Below are positions 1-5,453 of a DNA stretch of 5,453 nucleotides, piece after piece. The stretch is taken from positions 1-5,453 of the forward strand of contig DAHWNE010000293.1 in the NCBI GenBank assembly GCA_027340195.1. The letters run 5' to 3'. Made by a program: the position numbers and the translations under genes. The stretch is from Acetobacteraceae bacterium (GTDB taxonomy: Bacteria > Pseudomonadota > Alphaproteobacteria > Acetobacterales > Acetobacteraceae). The stretch's first letter is position 1; each line of letters begins with the position of its first letter. Below the pieces are notes generated by a model. The model ran no database searches, was not told the origin of the DNA, and worked only from the letters and a program-made list of their open reading frames with translations.

Positions 1-37
1 GGGAAAAGCCCCCAACACAAACGGCGAAGAACCCAAA

Positions 38-67
38 TTGACCTTCAATGAAGGTCGACACTAGGGT
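38..67 (+). promoter_or_regulatory. Candidate promoter with long spacer (TTGACC / TAGGGT)
   Basis: TTGACC at 38-43 matches five of six bases of the sigma-70 -35 consensus. It is followed 18 bp later by TAGGGT at 62-67, a weak -10 that matches mainly at its ends. The palindrome at 40-56 starts inside the -35 and fills most of the spacer. That arrangement, with a long spacer and an operator between the two boxes, resembles promoters controlled by MerR/SoxR-family activators. The family comparison is inference, because no regulator gene lies in the window. Transcription from here would begin near 74 and would include the possible leader ORF at 101-160. Confidence 0.35.
40..56. promoter_or_regulatory. 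Perfect inverted repeat, possible operator
   Basis: The sequence GACCTTCAATGAAGGTC has perfect 7-bp arms (GACCTTC / GAAGGTC) around a 3-bp centre (AAT). The flanking pair is T-G and the next is T-A, so the symmetry weakly continues outward. It lies about 100 bp upstream of the GST-like gene, in the least GC-rich part of the window, between or just upstream of promoter-like hexamers. A dimeric regulator is the simplest reading. The 15-bp ACCTTC-to-GAAGGT core is shorter than the usual CueR or SoxR operator, so the family cannot be named with confidence. A small RNA hairpin is possible, but a 3-nt loop and no U-tract argue against a terminator. Confidence 0.45.
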
Positions 68-74
68 GCGCATA

Positions 75-102
75 CTGACAATCTCACTGAGGCGACCATA
101 AT
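75..102 (+). promoter_or_regulatory. Candidate sigma-70-type promoter (CTGACA / CATAAT)
   Basis: CTGACA at 75-80 matches five of six bases of the -35 consensus TTGACA. CATAAT at 97-102 matches five of six bases of the -10 consensus TATAAT. The spacer is 16 bp, slightly shorter than the optimum of 17. By hexamer match this is the best promoter in the window, in a locally AT-richer stretch directly before the GST-like gene. Transcription would begin near 109, leaving a leader of about 45 nt. The palindrome at 40-56 would then sit upstream of the -35, where an activator could bind. This promoter and the one at 38-67 are alternative or tandem readings. Confidence 0.45.
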
Positions 103-160
103 GCTCGCGGTGAGGCCCGCCGCCCGGGCGGTCGTCATATCGGGGGAGCCACATGAGTGA
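101..160 (+). CDS. Possible 19-codon leader ORF overlapping the GST start
   Basis: An ATG at 101 opens a short frame encoding MLAVRPAARAVVISGEPHE, with stop TGA at 158-160. It is preceded by a GAGG Shine-Dalgarno-like sequence at 89-92 with 8-nt spacing. Its stop lies just inside the GST-like gene, whose ATG is at 153, so the frames overlap by 8 bp and translation could be coupled. It has no recognisable domain, and short chance ORFs are common in GC-rich DNA. The start also overlaps the CATAAT -10 candidate, so it could be translated only from the upstream promoter at 38-67. I infer a leader peptide only weakly. Confidence 0.18.
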   Translation: MLAVRPAARAVVISGEPHE

Positions 161-776
161 CGAGATCACCTTCTACACCAACCCGATGTCGCGCGGGCGG
201 ATCGTCCGCTGGATGCTGGAGGAGCTCGGCCAGCCCTACCGCACCGAGGTCCTGGATTACGGCACGATGATGAAGGCCCCGGCCTATCTGGCGATCAACC
301 CGATGGGCAAGGTGCCGGCGCTGCGCCACGGCAAGACCGTGGTGACCGAATGCGCCGCCATTTGCGCCTATCTGGCCGATGCGTTCCCCGAGGTCGGGCT
401 GGCGCCGCCGCCCGCCGATCCGCTGCGCGGCCCCTATTACCGCTGGCTGTTCTTCGCCGCCGGCCCGGTGGAGGCGGCGGTGAGCAACAAGGCGCTGGGC
501 TGGGAAGCCCCGCCGGGGCGCGAGCGGATGCTGGGCTACGGCACCTATGCCGACGTGATGGACACGCTGGAGCGCGCGGTGAGCGGCGGCCCCTATCTGG
601 TGGGCGGGCGGTTCAGCGCCGCGGATGTCTATCTGGGCTCGCAGATCGGGTTCGGCTTGCAGTTCGGCACCATCGAGAAGCGGCCGGCGTTCGAGCGCTA
701 CTGGGCCGGGCTGGCCACCCGCCCGGCGGCGGTCAGGGCGCGCGCGATGGATGACGCGCTGATGCCGGGCGCGTAG
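153..776 (+). CDS. Glutathione S-transferase family protein
   Basis: This 207-residue protein has the two-domain layout and length of bacterial cytosolic GSTs. Residues 5-80 are the thioredoxin-like glutathione-binding domain. Its first strand leads into N-P-M-S-R-G-R (10-16), where Ser13 is the likely catalytic or thiol-activating residue. MGKVPAL (51-57) carries the cis-proline Pro55. TEC (65-67) stands where most relatives have Glu-Ser, so the gamma-glutamyl-binding serine is replaced by Cys67. The helical C-terminal domain includes GGRFSAADVYLG (151-162), the usual N-capping box with Ser155 and Asp158. The start is well fixed: an in-frame stop lies at 111-113, no alternative start follows it, and GGGGAG ends 4 nt before the ATG. 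The likely role is cytoplasmic conjugation or reduction of electrophiles with glutathione; the substrate is unknown. A gap of 95 bp separates it from the transporter operon, so a functional link is only inferred from proximity. Confidence 0.9.
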   Translation: MSDEITFYTNPMSRGRIVRWMLEELGQPYRTEVLDYGTMMKAPAYLAINPMGKVPALRHGKTVVTECAAICAYLADAFPEVGLAPPPADPLRGPYYRWLFFAAGPVEAAVSNKALGWEAPPGRERMLGYGTYADVMDTLERAVSGGPYLVGGRFSAADVYLGSQIGFGLQFGTIEKRPAFERYWAGLATRPAAVRARAMDDALMPGA

Positions 777-871
777 GCGGCCGGCCCCCCTGCCCCGCGC
801 CCGCCGCTTGCGGTCGCCCCCCGCGCTCCGCTAATCAATCGGCAACGACAGACCCAGGGGGGAATAAAGCG
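777..871 (+). other. C-rich spacer between GST and transporter, possible Rho-dependent terminator
   Basis: No gene is seen in this spacer. In 781-830 I count about 31 C, 14 G, 5 T and no A. Such a C-over-G stretch directly after a stop codon resembles the rut sites that load Rho. The only hairpin seen is CCGC-TT-GCGG near 804-813, which is too small and lacks a U-tract, so there is no intrinsic terminator. A weak promoter guess (TTGCGG at 808-813, CTAATC at 831-836) is not convincing. From 831 the sequence becomes more A-rich and leads into the ribosome binding site of the binding-protein gene. Confidence 0.25.
856..863 (+). promoter_or_regulatory. Strong ribosome binding site of the binding-protein gene
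   Basis: AGGGGGGA, with its last G at 862, lies 9 nt before the ATG at 872 in an A-rich context (AATAAAG). It is the clearest Shine-Dalgarno site in the window. It supports this start and suggests high translation of the periplasmic component relative to the permease and ATPase genes, whose sites lie inside upstream coding sequence. Confidence 0.6.
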
Positions 872-2068
872 ATGCGACGCTTCGCCATCTTGCTCGCCGC
901 CGCCGGCGCGGCGCTCGGCCTCACGTTCGCCGCTCCGGCGTGGGCGAAAACCATCCGCATCGGCATCATCACCACCTATTCCGGTCCGCTCGCCCCGCCG
1001 GGCATCTCGATGGACCGCGGCCTCACGCTCTATGCGAAGCTGCACGCCAAGGACCTGCCGAAGGGGGTGAAGGTCCGCATCATCCGCCGCGACGATACCG
1101 GCATCGCGCCGGCCACCGCCAAGCGCCTGGCGCAGGAGCTGGTCACCCGCGATCACGTCCAGTTCCTCGCCGGCTCGGTCTATTCCCCCGATGCGCTGGC
1201 GATCGCTCCGCTCGCCACCGAGGCCAAGGTGCCGTTCGTCGTGATGAACGCCGCCGCCGCCGATCTGGTCCGCAAATCCCCCTACGTGGTGCGCGACAGT
1301 TTCACCCTCTGGCAGGTGGCGATGCCGATGGGCGAATGGGCGGCGAAGCACGGCATGGGCGACGCCTATACCGCGGTCTCCGACTACGCGCCGGGCTGGG
1401 ACGCCGAGGGCGGATTCATCGCCGGCATCAAGGCCGCCGGCGGCAAGATCGTGGGATCGGTGCGGTTCCCGCTCAACAACCCGGATTTCGCGCCGGTCCT
1501 GCAACGCATCAAGGACCTGCATCCGCACACCTTGTTCATCTTCGTCCCCGGCGGGCCGCAATCGACGCAGATGATGAAGACCTTCAACGCGCTCGGCCTC
1601 GCCAAGGCCGGCATCCACCTGGTCACCACGCAGGACCTGGTGATCGACAGCGAATTGCCGAAGATGGGCAACATCCCGCTTGGGGTGGTGAGTTCGGGCA
1701 CCTATCAGGAAGCCTCCAAGCGCCCGGCCAACCGCGCCTTCGTCGCCGCGTTCCAGAAGGCCTATCCGGGGTCGATCCCCGATTTCCCGGCGATGCAGGG
1801 CTGGGACGGCATGGCCATGATCTTCCGCGTCATCCGCCAGACCGGCGGCACCTTCGCCCCGGCGCAGGCGATGGCGATCCTGTCCCACTACAGCACCACG
1901 AACAGCCCGCGCGGGCCGTTCCATATCGACCCCGCCACCCGCGACGTGGTGGAGAACGTCTATATCCGCCGGGTCGAGAAGCTGAAGAACGGCCAGCTCG
2001 CCAATGTCCGCTTCGATACCTTCCCGATGGTATCGGACCCGTGGGCGAAGATGCATCCGCAGAAATAG
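872..2068 (+). CDS. livK: HAAT-family ABC transporter periplasmic substrate-binding protein (LivJ/LivK-like)
   Basis: This 398-residue protein is a type I periplasmic binding protein that would capture a ligand for the permease encoded downstream. It starts with a Sec signal peptide: MRR, a hydrophobic core, then A23-W24-A25 before Lys26 as the likely cleavage site. No lipobox cysteine is present, so the mature protein should be soluble. The first lobe starts with KTIRIGIITTYSGPLAPPG (26-44). Further family features are RDDTGIAPATAKRLAQELV (73-91), GSVYSP (101-106, ligand-pocket loop), NAAAADL (126-132), SPYVVRDSFTLWQ (136-148), SDYAPGWDAEGGF (170-182) and GWDGMAMI (310-317). The protein contains no cysteine, unlike E. 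coli LivJ, which has a disulfide. The ligand is uncertain: branched-chain amino acids, amides and aromatic acids are all carried by relatives. The symbol reflects family and operon position, not proven specificity. Glycine codons are mostly GGC, differing from the later operon genes. Confidence 0.92.
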   Translation: MRRFAILLAAAGAALGLTFAAPAWAKTIRIGIITTYSGPLAPPGISMDRGLTLYAKLHAKDLPKGVKVRIIRRDDTGIAPATAKRLAQELVTRDHVQFLAGSVYSPDALAIAPLATEAKVPFVVMNAAAADLVRKSPYVVRDSFTLWQVAMPMGEWAAKHGMGDAYTAVSDYAPGWDAEGGFIAGIKAAGGKIVGSVRFPLNNPDFAPVLQRIKDLHPHTLFIFVPGGPQSTQMMKTFNALGLAKAGIHLVTTQDLVIDSELPKMGNIPLGVVSSGTYQEASKRPANRAFVAAFQKAYPGSIPDFPAMQGWDGMAMIFRVIRQTGGTFAPAQAMAILSHYSTTNSPRGPFHIDPATRDVVENVYIRRVEKLKNGQLANVRFDTFPMVSDPWAKMHPQK

Positions 2069-2083
2069 CCGGACCCCGGGCCG

Positions 2084-2956
2084 ATGCACCAAGCCCTCTC
2101 GGCCGCCATCAGCATCGGCTTCTTCGGCCTCGCCTATGCGATGGTGCTGTATCTGATCTCGGTCGGCCTGTCCGTCACGCTGGGGCTGATGGGGGTGGTC
2201 AACCTCGCCCATGGCGCCTTCGCCATGTTCGGCGGCTACGCGGTCACCGAGCTGATGGCGCGCGCCGGGCTGCCGTTCTGGGCGGCGCTGATCGCCGGGG
2301 TGGTGCTGGTCGCCGCCGGCGGGGCGGTGCTGGAGCGGGTGCTGTATCGCCGGCTCTATGGCGGGGATGAGCTGGATCAGGTGCTGCTGACCATCGGCCT
2401 GGTGTTCATGTCGCTGGCGGCGGCGCGGTTCGGCTTCGGCACGCTCGATCAGGTGTTCCACCCGCCGCCCGCCCTGGCCGGCACGATCACCATCGCCGGG
2501 CGCAGCTTCCCCACCTATCGCAGCTTCCTGATCCTCAGCGGGGCGGCGCTGGTGGCGCTGCTGTGGCTGGGGCTGGACCGCACCCGCTTCGGCGCCATGC
2601 TGCGCGCGGCGGTGGACAATCCGCGCATGGCCGAAGCGGTGGGCATCGACACCGGGCGGCTGTTCGCGGTCAGCTTCGCCCTCGGCAGCGGGCTGGCCGC
2701 GCTCGGCGGCGGGCTGGGGGCGGAGATCCTGCCGATCTCCCCCGCCTATCCGGTGCAGTATCTGGTCGATTTCCTCACCGTGGTCGCGGTCGGCGGCGCC
2801 GGGTCCATCCGCGGCCCGTTCCTGGCCGCGCTGCTGCTGGGGATCTCGCAGACCGCGTTCCTCTATTTCTGGCCGGCGTCGGGCTCGTTCTTCATCGACG
2901 CGCTGACCCTGGGGCTGCTGATGTGGCGCCCGCGCGGGCTGGTTCCGGCGGCATGA
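2084..2956 (+). CDS. livH: Branched-chain amino acid-type ABC transporter permease LivH
   Basis: This 290-residue inner-membrane protein is one half of the translocation channel and pairs with the product of the next gene. It has about eight hydrophobic segments, roughly at 10-33, 37-56, 62-82, 98-117, 145-163, 192-213, 226-256 and 268-281. The family signature GLMGVVNLAHGAFAMFGGY lies at 34-52. The cytoplasmic coupling loop that contacts the ATPases is AAVDNPRMAEAVGIDTGRLF (175-194), and VGGAGSIRGPFLAALLLG (236-253) is also typical. It ends with the usual W-R-P-R-G-L near the C-terminus. The length is normal. The start lies 15 bp after the binding-protein stop and has only a poor Shine-Dalgarno (GGG at 2078-2080, 3 nt away), so initiation probably relies on coupling to the upstream gene. 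A later ATG at 2141 would cut into the first membrane helix and is less likely. Confidence 0.93.
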   Translation: MHQALSAAISIGFFGLAYAMVLYLISVGLSVTLGLMGVVNLAHGAFAMFGGYAVTELMARAGLPFWAALIAGVVLVAAGGAVLERVLYRRLYGGDELDQVLLTIGLVFMSLAAARFGFGTLDQVFHPPPALAGTITIAGRSFPTYRSFLILSGAALVALLWLGLDRTRFGAMLRAAVDNPRMAEAVGIDTGRLFAVSFALGSGLAALGGGLGAEILPISPAYPVQYLVDFLTVVAVGGAGSIRGPFLAALLLGISQTAFLYFWPASGSFFIDALTLGLLMWRPRGLVPAA

Positions 2957-3918
2957 TCGCGGCCGATCCGGTCGCCGCGCTGGCCGCCCGCCACCGCTGG
3001 CGCTGGCCGGAGGCGCTGCCCTGGCTCGCCGCCGTCGCCGCCTTCTTCCTGTTCCCGGGCTACCTGGCGCTCGGGGCGCAGATCCTCGCCTCGATCCTGT
3101 ACGGGCTCTCGATCGACCTCGTGCTGGGCTACGGGGGCATCGTCACCCTCGGCCAGGCGGCGTTCTTCGGCACCGGCGCCTATACGGCGGGGCTGCTGGC
3201 CGCGCACGGGATGGGCGCGCCGGAGCCCGGGCTGATCGCGGCGGGGCTCGCGGCGGCGGCGCTGGGCGCGCTCTCGGGCCTCGCGGTGCTGCGGCTGAGC
3301 GGGCTCGCGCAGCTGATGGCCACGCTGATGGTGGCGGCGATGCTGCAATCGGCCGCCGACAAGGCGAGCGCCATCACCGGCGGCGCCGACGGGTTGCAGA
3401 ACATGGCGGTGGGGAAGGTGCTGGGGCTGTTCGCCTTCGGTCTCTATGGCCGCACCGCCTATCTCTATGCGCTGGCGGTGCTGTTCCTGTGTTTTCTGGG
3501 GATGCGCGCGCTGGTCCACTCGCCGTTCGGCCGCTCGCTGGTCGGGATGCGCGAGAACGCCGCGCGCATGACCGCGCTGGGGGCGCCGGTCTTCGCCCGC
3601 CGGCTGATCGCCTACACCATCGCCGCCGGCATGGCCGGGATTTCGGGCGCGCTCTATGCCCAGTCCACCGGCTTCGTGGCGCCCGACAGCCTGGGCTTCG
3701 ACCGCTCGGGCAATATCCTGGTGATGCTGCTGCTGGGCGGGATCGGGCGGCTCTACGGCGCCTTCATCGGCGTGCCGCTGTTCATGGTGGCGCAGGACCG
3801 GCTCTCCGACCTCGACCCGGCCTATTGGTATTTCTGGATCGGGCTCGGGCTGGTGCTGATGGTCCGCTTCGCCCGCGGCGGCATTCTGGGGCTGGCGGCG
3901 CGGATCAGGCGGGAATGA
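2953..3918 (+). CDS. livM: Branched-chain amino acid-type ABC transporter permease LivM
   Basis: This 321-residue membrane protein is the second channel subunit. After a short charged N-terminus (HRWRWPE at 14-20) it has hydrophobic segments at about 22-40, 41-60, 62-83, 93-113, 118-134, 167-186, 215-236, 253-281 and 288-306. LivM hallmarks are DLVLGYGGIVTLGQAAFFGTG (start and end at 55 and 75; key residues G-Y-G-G and L-G-Q-A), ITGGADGL (141-148), the coupling loop SLVGMRENAARMTALG (195-210) and GGIGRLYGAFIGVPLF (262-277). The ATG shares four bases (ATGA) with the LivH stop, which fixes this start. The same frame is open further upstream, but that part lies inside livH and translates to arginine-rich sequence without family similarity. 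The length is within the family range, though some relatives are longer at either end. Confidence 0.93.
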   Translation: MIAADPVAALAARHRWRWPEALPWLAAVAAFFLFPGYLALGAQILASILYGLSIDLVLGYGGIVTLGQAAFFGTGAYTAGLLAAHGMGAPEPGLIAAGLAAAALGALSGLAVLRLSGLAQLMATLMVAAMLQSAADKASAITGGADGLQNMAVGKVLGLFAFGLYGRTAYLYALAVLFLCFLGMRALVHSPFGRSLVGMRENAARMTALGAPVFARRLIAYTIAAGMAGISGALYAQSTGFVAPDSLGFDRSGNILVMLLLGGIGRLYGAFIGVPLFMVAQDRLSDLDPAYWYFWIGLGLVLMVRFARGGILGLAARIRRE

Positions 3919-4664
3919 CCCCGGCGCTGGAAACGATCGGCCTCACCCGCGCATTCGGGGCCGTCACGGTCGCCGACGGCATCGATTTCCGCCTGGCCCC
4001 GGGCGCGCGGCACGCGCTGATCGGCCCCAACGGGGCGGGCAAGACCAGCTTCGTCAACCTGGTCACCGGGGCGCTGGCGCCCTCGGCCGGACGGGTGCTG
4101 CTGGATGGGGCCGATGTGACGCGGCTTGCCCCGGCGGCGCGGGCGCGGCGCGGCATCGTGCGCAGCTTCCAGATCACCTCGCTGTTCCGCAACCTGACAG
4201 TGCTGGAGAACGTCACCCTGGCGGTGACCGAGCGCCACGGCGCCGGCGGCGGCATGATCCGCCCCGCGGGCAAGCGGCGCGCGCTGATCGAGGAGGCCTG
4301 GGCGGGGCTGGAGCAACTCGGCCTCGCCGACGAGGCGGCCCGCCCGGTTCGGACCCTGGCCTATGGGCGGCAACGGCTGGTGGAGCTCGCGGTGGCGCTG
4401 GCGCTGCGCCCCCGGGTGCTGCTGCTGGACGAACCCGCCGCCGGCGTGCCGGCCGAGGAGGCCGGGCGGATCGTGGCGGCGGTGGAGGGTCTGCCGGCCG
4501 AGCTCGCGGTGCTGATCATCGAACACGACCTGGAGCTGGTATTCCGTCTCGCGCGGCGGATCACCGTGCTGGTGGCCGGGCGGGTGCTGATGGAGGGCAG
4601 CCCGGCCGAGGTGGCCGAGGATCCGCGCGTGCGCGAGGTCTATCTGGGGGGACGGCGGGCATGA
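3915..4664 (+). CDS. livG: ABC transporter ATP-binding protein LivG
   Basis: This 249-residue cytoplasmic ATPase powers the importer, probably as a heterodimer with the next gene product. Walker A is GPNGAGKTS (37-45), with Lys43. The Q-loop glutamine is Gln86 in RSFQITSLFRNLTVLENV (83-100), a stretch typical of LivG. The signature motif is LAYGRQR (148-154), where the family often has L-S-Y-G; the Ser-to-Ala change at 149 is known among relatives but is worth noting. Walker B is VLLLDEP (168-174), with catalytic Glu173. The D-loop region is AAGVPAEEA (175-183) and the switch histidine is His204 in IIEHDLELVF (201-210). All catalytic elements are present, so it should be active. The ATG overlaps the LivM stop by ATGA, and AGGCGGGA directly upstream serves as ribosome binding site. 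The frame extends upstream inside livM, but without homology. Confidence 0.94.
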   Translation: MTPALETIGLTRAFGAVTVADGIDFRLAPGARHALIGPNGAGKTSFVNLVTGALAPSAGRVLLDGADVTRLAPAARARRGIVRSFQITSLFRNLTVLENVTLAVTERHGAGGGMIRPAGKRRALIEEAWAGLEQLGLADEAARPVRTLAYGRQRLVELAVALALRPRVLLLDEPAAGVPAEEAGRIVAAVEGLPAELAVLIIEHDLELVFRLARRITVLVAGRVLMEGSPAEVAEDPRVREVYLGGRRA

Positions 4665-5368
4665 CGGCGGGGCTGGAATTGCGCGAGTTGCGCGCCGGCT
4701 ATGGCGAGACGCTGGTGCTCGACCGGGTGTCGCTGTTCCTGCCGCCGGGCGGGACGCTGGCGCTGCTCGGGCGCAACGGGGTGGGCAAGACCACCTTGCT
4801 GTCCAGCATCATGGGGCAGACGACGCGCCATGGCGGGTCGGTCCGGCTCGATGGGCGGGACATCTCGGCGCTGCCGGCGTTCCGGCGCAACCGGCTCGGG
4901 CTGGGGCTGGTGGCGCAGGCGCGGGAGATTTTCCGCCCGCTCACGGTGGCCGAGAACCTCGATGTGGCGGCCCGGCCCGGCCCGTGGACGAAGCCGCGCG
5001 TCTATGAGTTCTTCCCGCGCCTCGCCGAGCGGCGGGGACATCGCGGCGTGCAGCTTTCGGGCGGGGAGCAGCAGATGCTGGCGATCGGCCGGGCGCTGAT
5101 GGGCAACCCGCGCTACCTGCTGCTGGATGAGCCGCTGGAGGGCCTGGCGCCGGTGGTGGCCGACGCGGTGCTGGCGGGGATCGACCGGCTGCGCCGCGAG
5201 ACCGAGCTCGGTCTGCTGCTGGTCGAGCAGCACGCGCGCGTGGCGCTGGAGTTTTCCGAGCAGGCGCTGGTGCTGGATCGCGGCCGGGTGGCGTTCGCCG
5301 GGCCGAGCCGCGAGTTGGCGGACCCGGCGGTGCTGGCGCGCGCCATGGGGGTGGCGCGGGGCGGGTGA
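4661..5368 (+). CDS. livF: ABC transporter ATP-binding protein LivF
   Basis: This 235-residue ATPase is the partner of LivG and has the usual LivF length. Walker A is GRNGVGKTT (37-45), with Lys43. The Q-loop region is LVAQAREIFRPLTVAENL (83-100), with Gln86; the common V-P-Q/E-G-R form is V-A-Q-A-R here. The signature motif is the canonical LSGGEQQ (132-138). Walker B is YLLLDEP (152-158), with Glu157, and the D-loop is LEGLAP (159-164). The switch residue is His191 in LLVEQHARVAL (186-196), where E. coli LivF has Asn. It is intact and probably active. It starts at an ATGA overlap with the LivG stop, with GGGGGGA about 10 nt upstream, and is the last gene of the operon that can be recognised. 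Confidence 0.94.
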   Translation: MTAGLELRELRAGYGETLVLDRVSLFLPPGGTLALLGRNGVGKTTLLSSIMGQTTRHGGSVRLDGRDISALPAFRRNRLGLGLVAQAREIFRPLTVAENLDVAARPGPWTKPRVYEFFPRLAERRGHRGVQLSGGEQQMLAIGRALMGNPRYLLLDEPLEGLAPVVADAVLAGIDRLRRETELGLLLVEQHARVALEFSEQALVLDRGRVAFAGPSRELADPAVLARAMGVARGG

Positions 5369-5447
5369 GAGCGGCCGTTCTGGCGGGGGGGGTACTCTCG
5401 GTGGTTCGTGGTGGTTGGGGATCAGGATTTTGATACGGAGCTCCCGG
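5369..5447 (+). other. Region after livF, no clear terminator
   Basis: This stretch has a run of eight G at 5385-5392, then GT-rich sequence, then a locally AT-richer part (ATCAGGATTTTGATACGG). I see no GC-rich hairpin followed by a U-tract, so the operon end is not marked by an intrinsic terminator. Transcription may continue into the next gene or stop beyond the window. Confidence 0.4.
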
Positions 5448-5453
5448 ATGATT
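5448..5453 (+). CDS. Possible start of a further gene (partial)
   Basis: The last six bases read ATGATT (Met-Ile). A GGAG Shine-Dalgarno sequence at 5437-5440 lies 7 nt upstream, which is ideal spacing, so a gene may begin here and run off the window. Only two codons are visible and nothing can be said about the product. The GGAG lies inside the 8-bp palindrome GGAGCTCC (5437-5444). Confidence 0.3.

Noticed and set aside
1..13. GGG-AAAAG-CCC at the window edge as a terminator remnant
   Set aside because: A 3-bp stem is too short, and the rest of any structure lies outside the window.
48..101. 17-codon ORF starting at the ATG inside the palindrome
   Set aside because: It has no Shine-Dalgarno sequence, uses several rare codons (AGG, AGG, CGA, ATA), and would require transcription from upstream of the promoter elements.
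120..131. 12-base perfect palindrome CCGCCCGGGCGG before the GST gene
   Set aside because: It is made only of G and C, can form at most a 4-bp stem with a 4-nt loop, and such palindromes arise often by chance at this GC content.
940..2370. Long plus-strand frame overlapping the binding-protein gene in another phase
   Set aside because: It gives arginine-, histidine- and proline-rich sequence with no motif, and it runs across two confidently identified genes. GC-rich codon bias removes stops from this frame.
698..2461. Very long minus-strand open frame (587 codons) opposite the binding-protein gene and part of livH
   Set aside because: Its translation is rich in Arg, His, Gly, Gln and Asp with low complexity and no domain, as expected for antisense shadow frames in high-GC coding DNA. 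The plus-strand genes here have clear family motifs.
5385..5420. G8 run and following GG tracts as a G-quadruplex or phase-variable tract
   Set aside because: Most of the tracts are only two G long. The homopolymer is outside any coding region, and G runs are expected at this composition.
5411..5436. Promoter before the possible last gene (TGATAC as -10)
   Set aside because: The hexamer matches the consensus poorly and no -35 sits at proper spacing.

Overview
The window is high-GC DNA (roughly 70% by eye) with tightly packed genes, all on the + strand. Third codon positions are strongly biased to G or C. Gene content and protein style fit an alphaproteobacterium. Acetobacteraceae or a similar high-GC group is possible, but nothing in the window fixes the genus, and no rRNA, tRNA or mobile element is present.

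Layout: bases 1-152 are a leader with two promoter-like elements, a perfect 7-bp-arm palindrome and a possible 19-codon leader ORF whose stop overlaps the next start. Bases 153-776 encode a complete glutathione S-transferase-like protein. Bases 777-871 are a C-rich, A-poor spacer ending in a strong ribosome binding site. Bases 872-5368 hold a complete five-gene ABC importer operon of the branched-chain/hydrophobic amino acid transporter (HAAT) family in the order binding protein, LivH, LivM, LivG, LivF. The last 85 bases contain no clear terminator and end in what may be the start codon of another gene.

How the genes work together: the exported periplasmic binding protein (872-2068) captures a small, probably carboxylate- or amino-acid-like ligand. 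It delivers the ligand to a channel formed by the two permeases (2084-2956 and 2953-3918), driven by the two ATPases (3915-4664 and 4661-5368). The last three junctions are all 4-bp ATGA overlaps, which implies translational coupling and balanced subunit synthesis. The binding-protein gene has its own strong Shine-Dalgarno site and a more C-ending codon style, as expected if it is made in excess. The ligand cannot be read from the sequence, since such systems carry branched-chain amino acids, amides, urea or aromatic acids. The GST-like gene may be a separate transcription unit or may be read through into the transporter.

This is mainly an ordinary transporter region. I found no sign of a new defence, mobile or biosynthetic system. 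The points most worth a second look are the regulatory leader in front of the GST gene, the C-rich spacer between it and the transporter, and the cysteine-free binding protein of unknown ligand.
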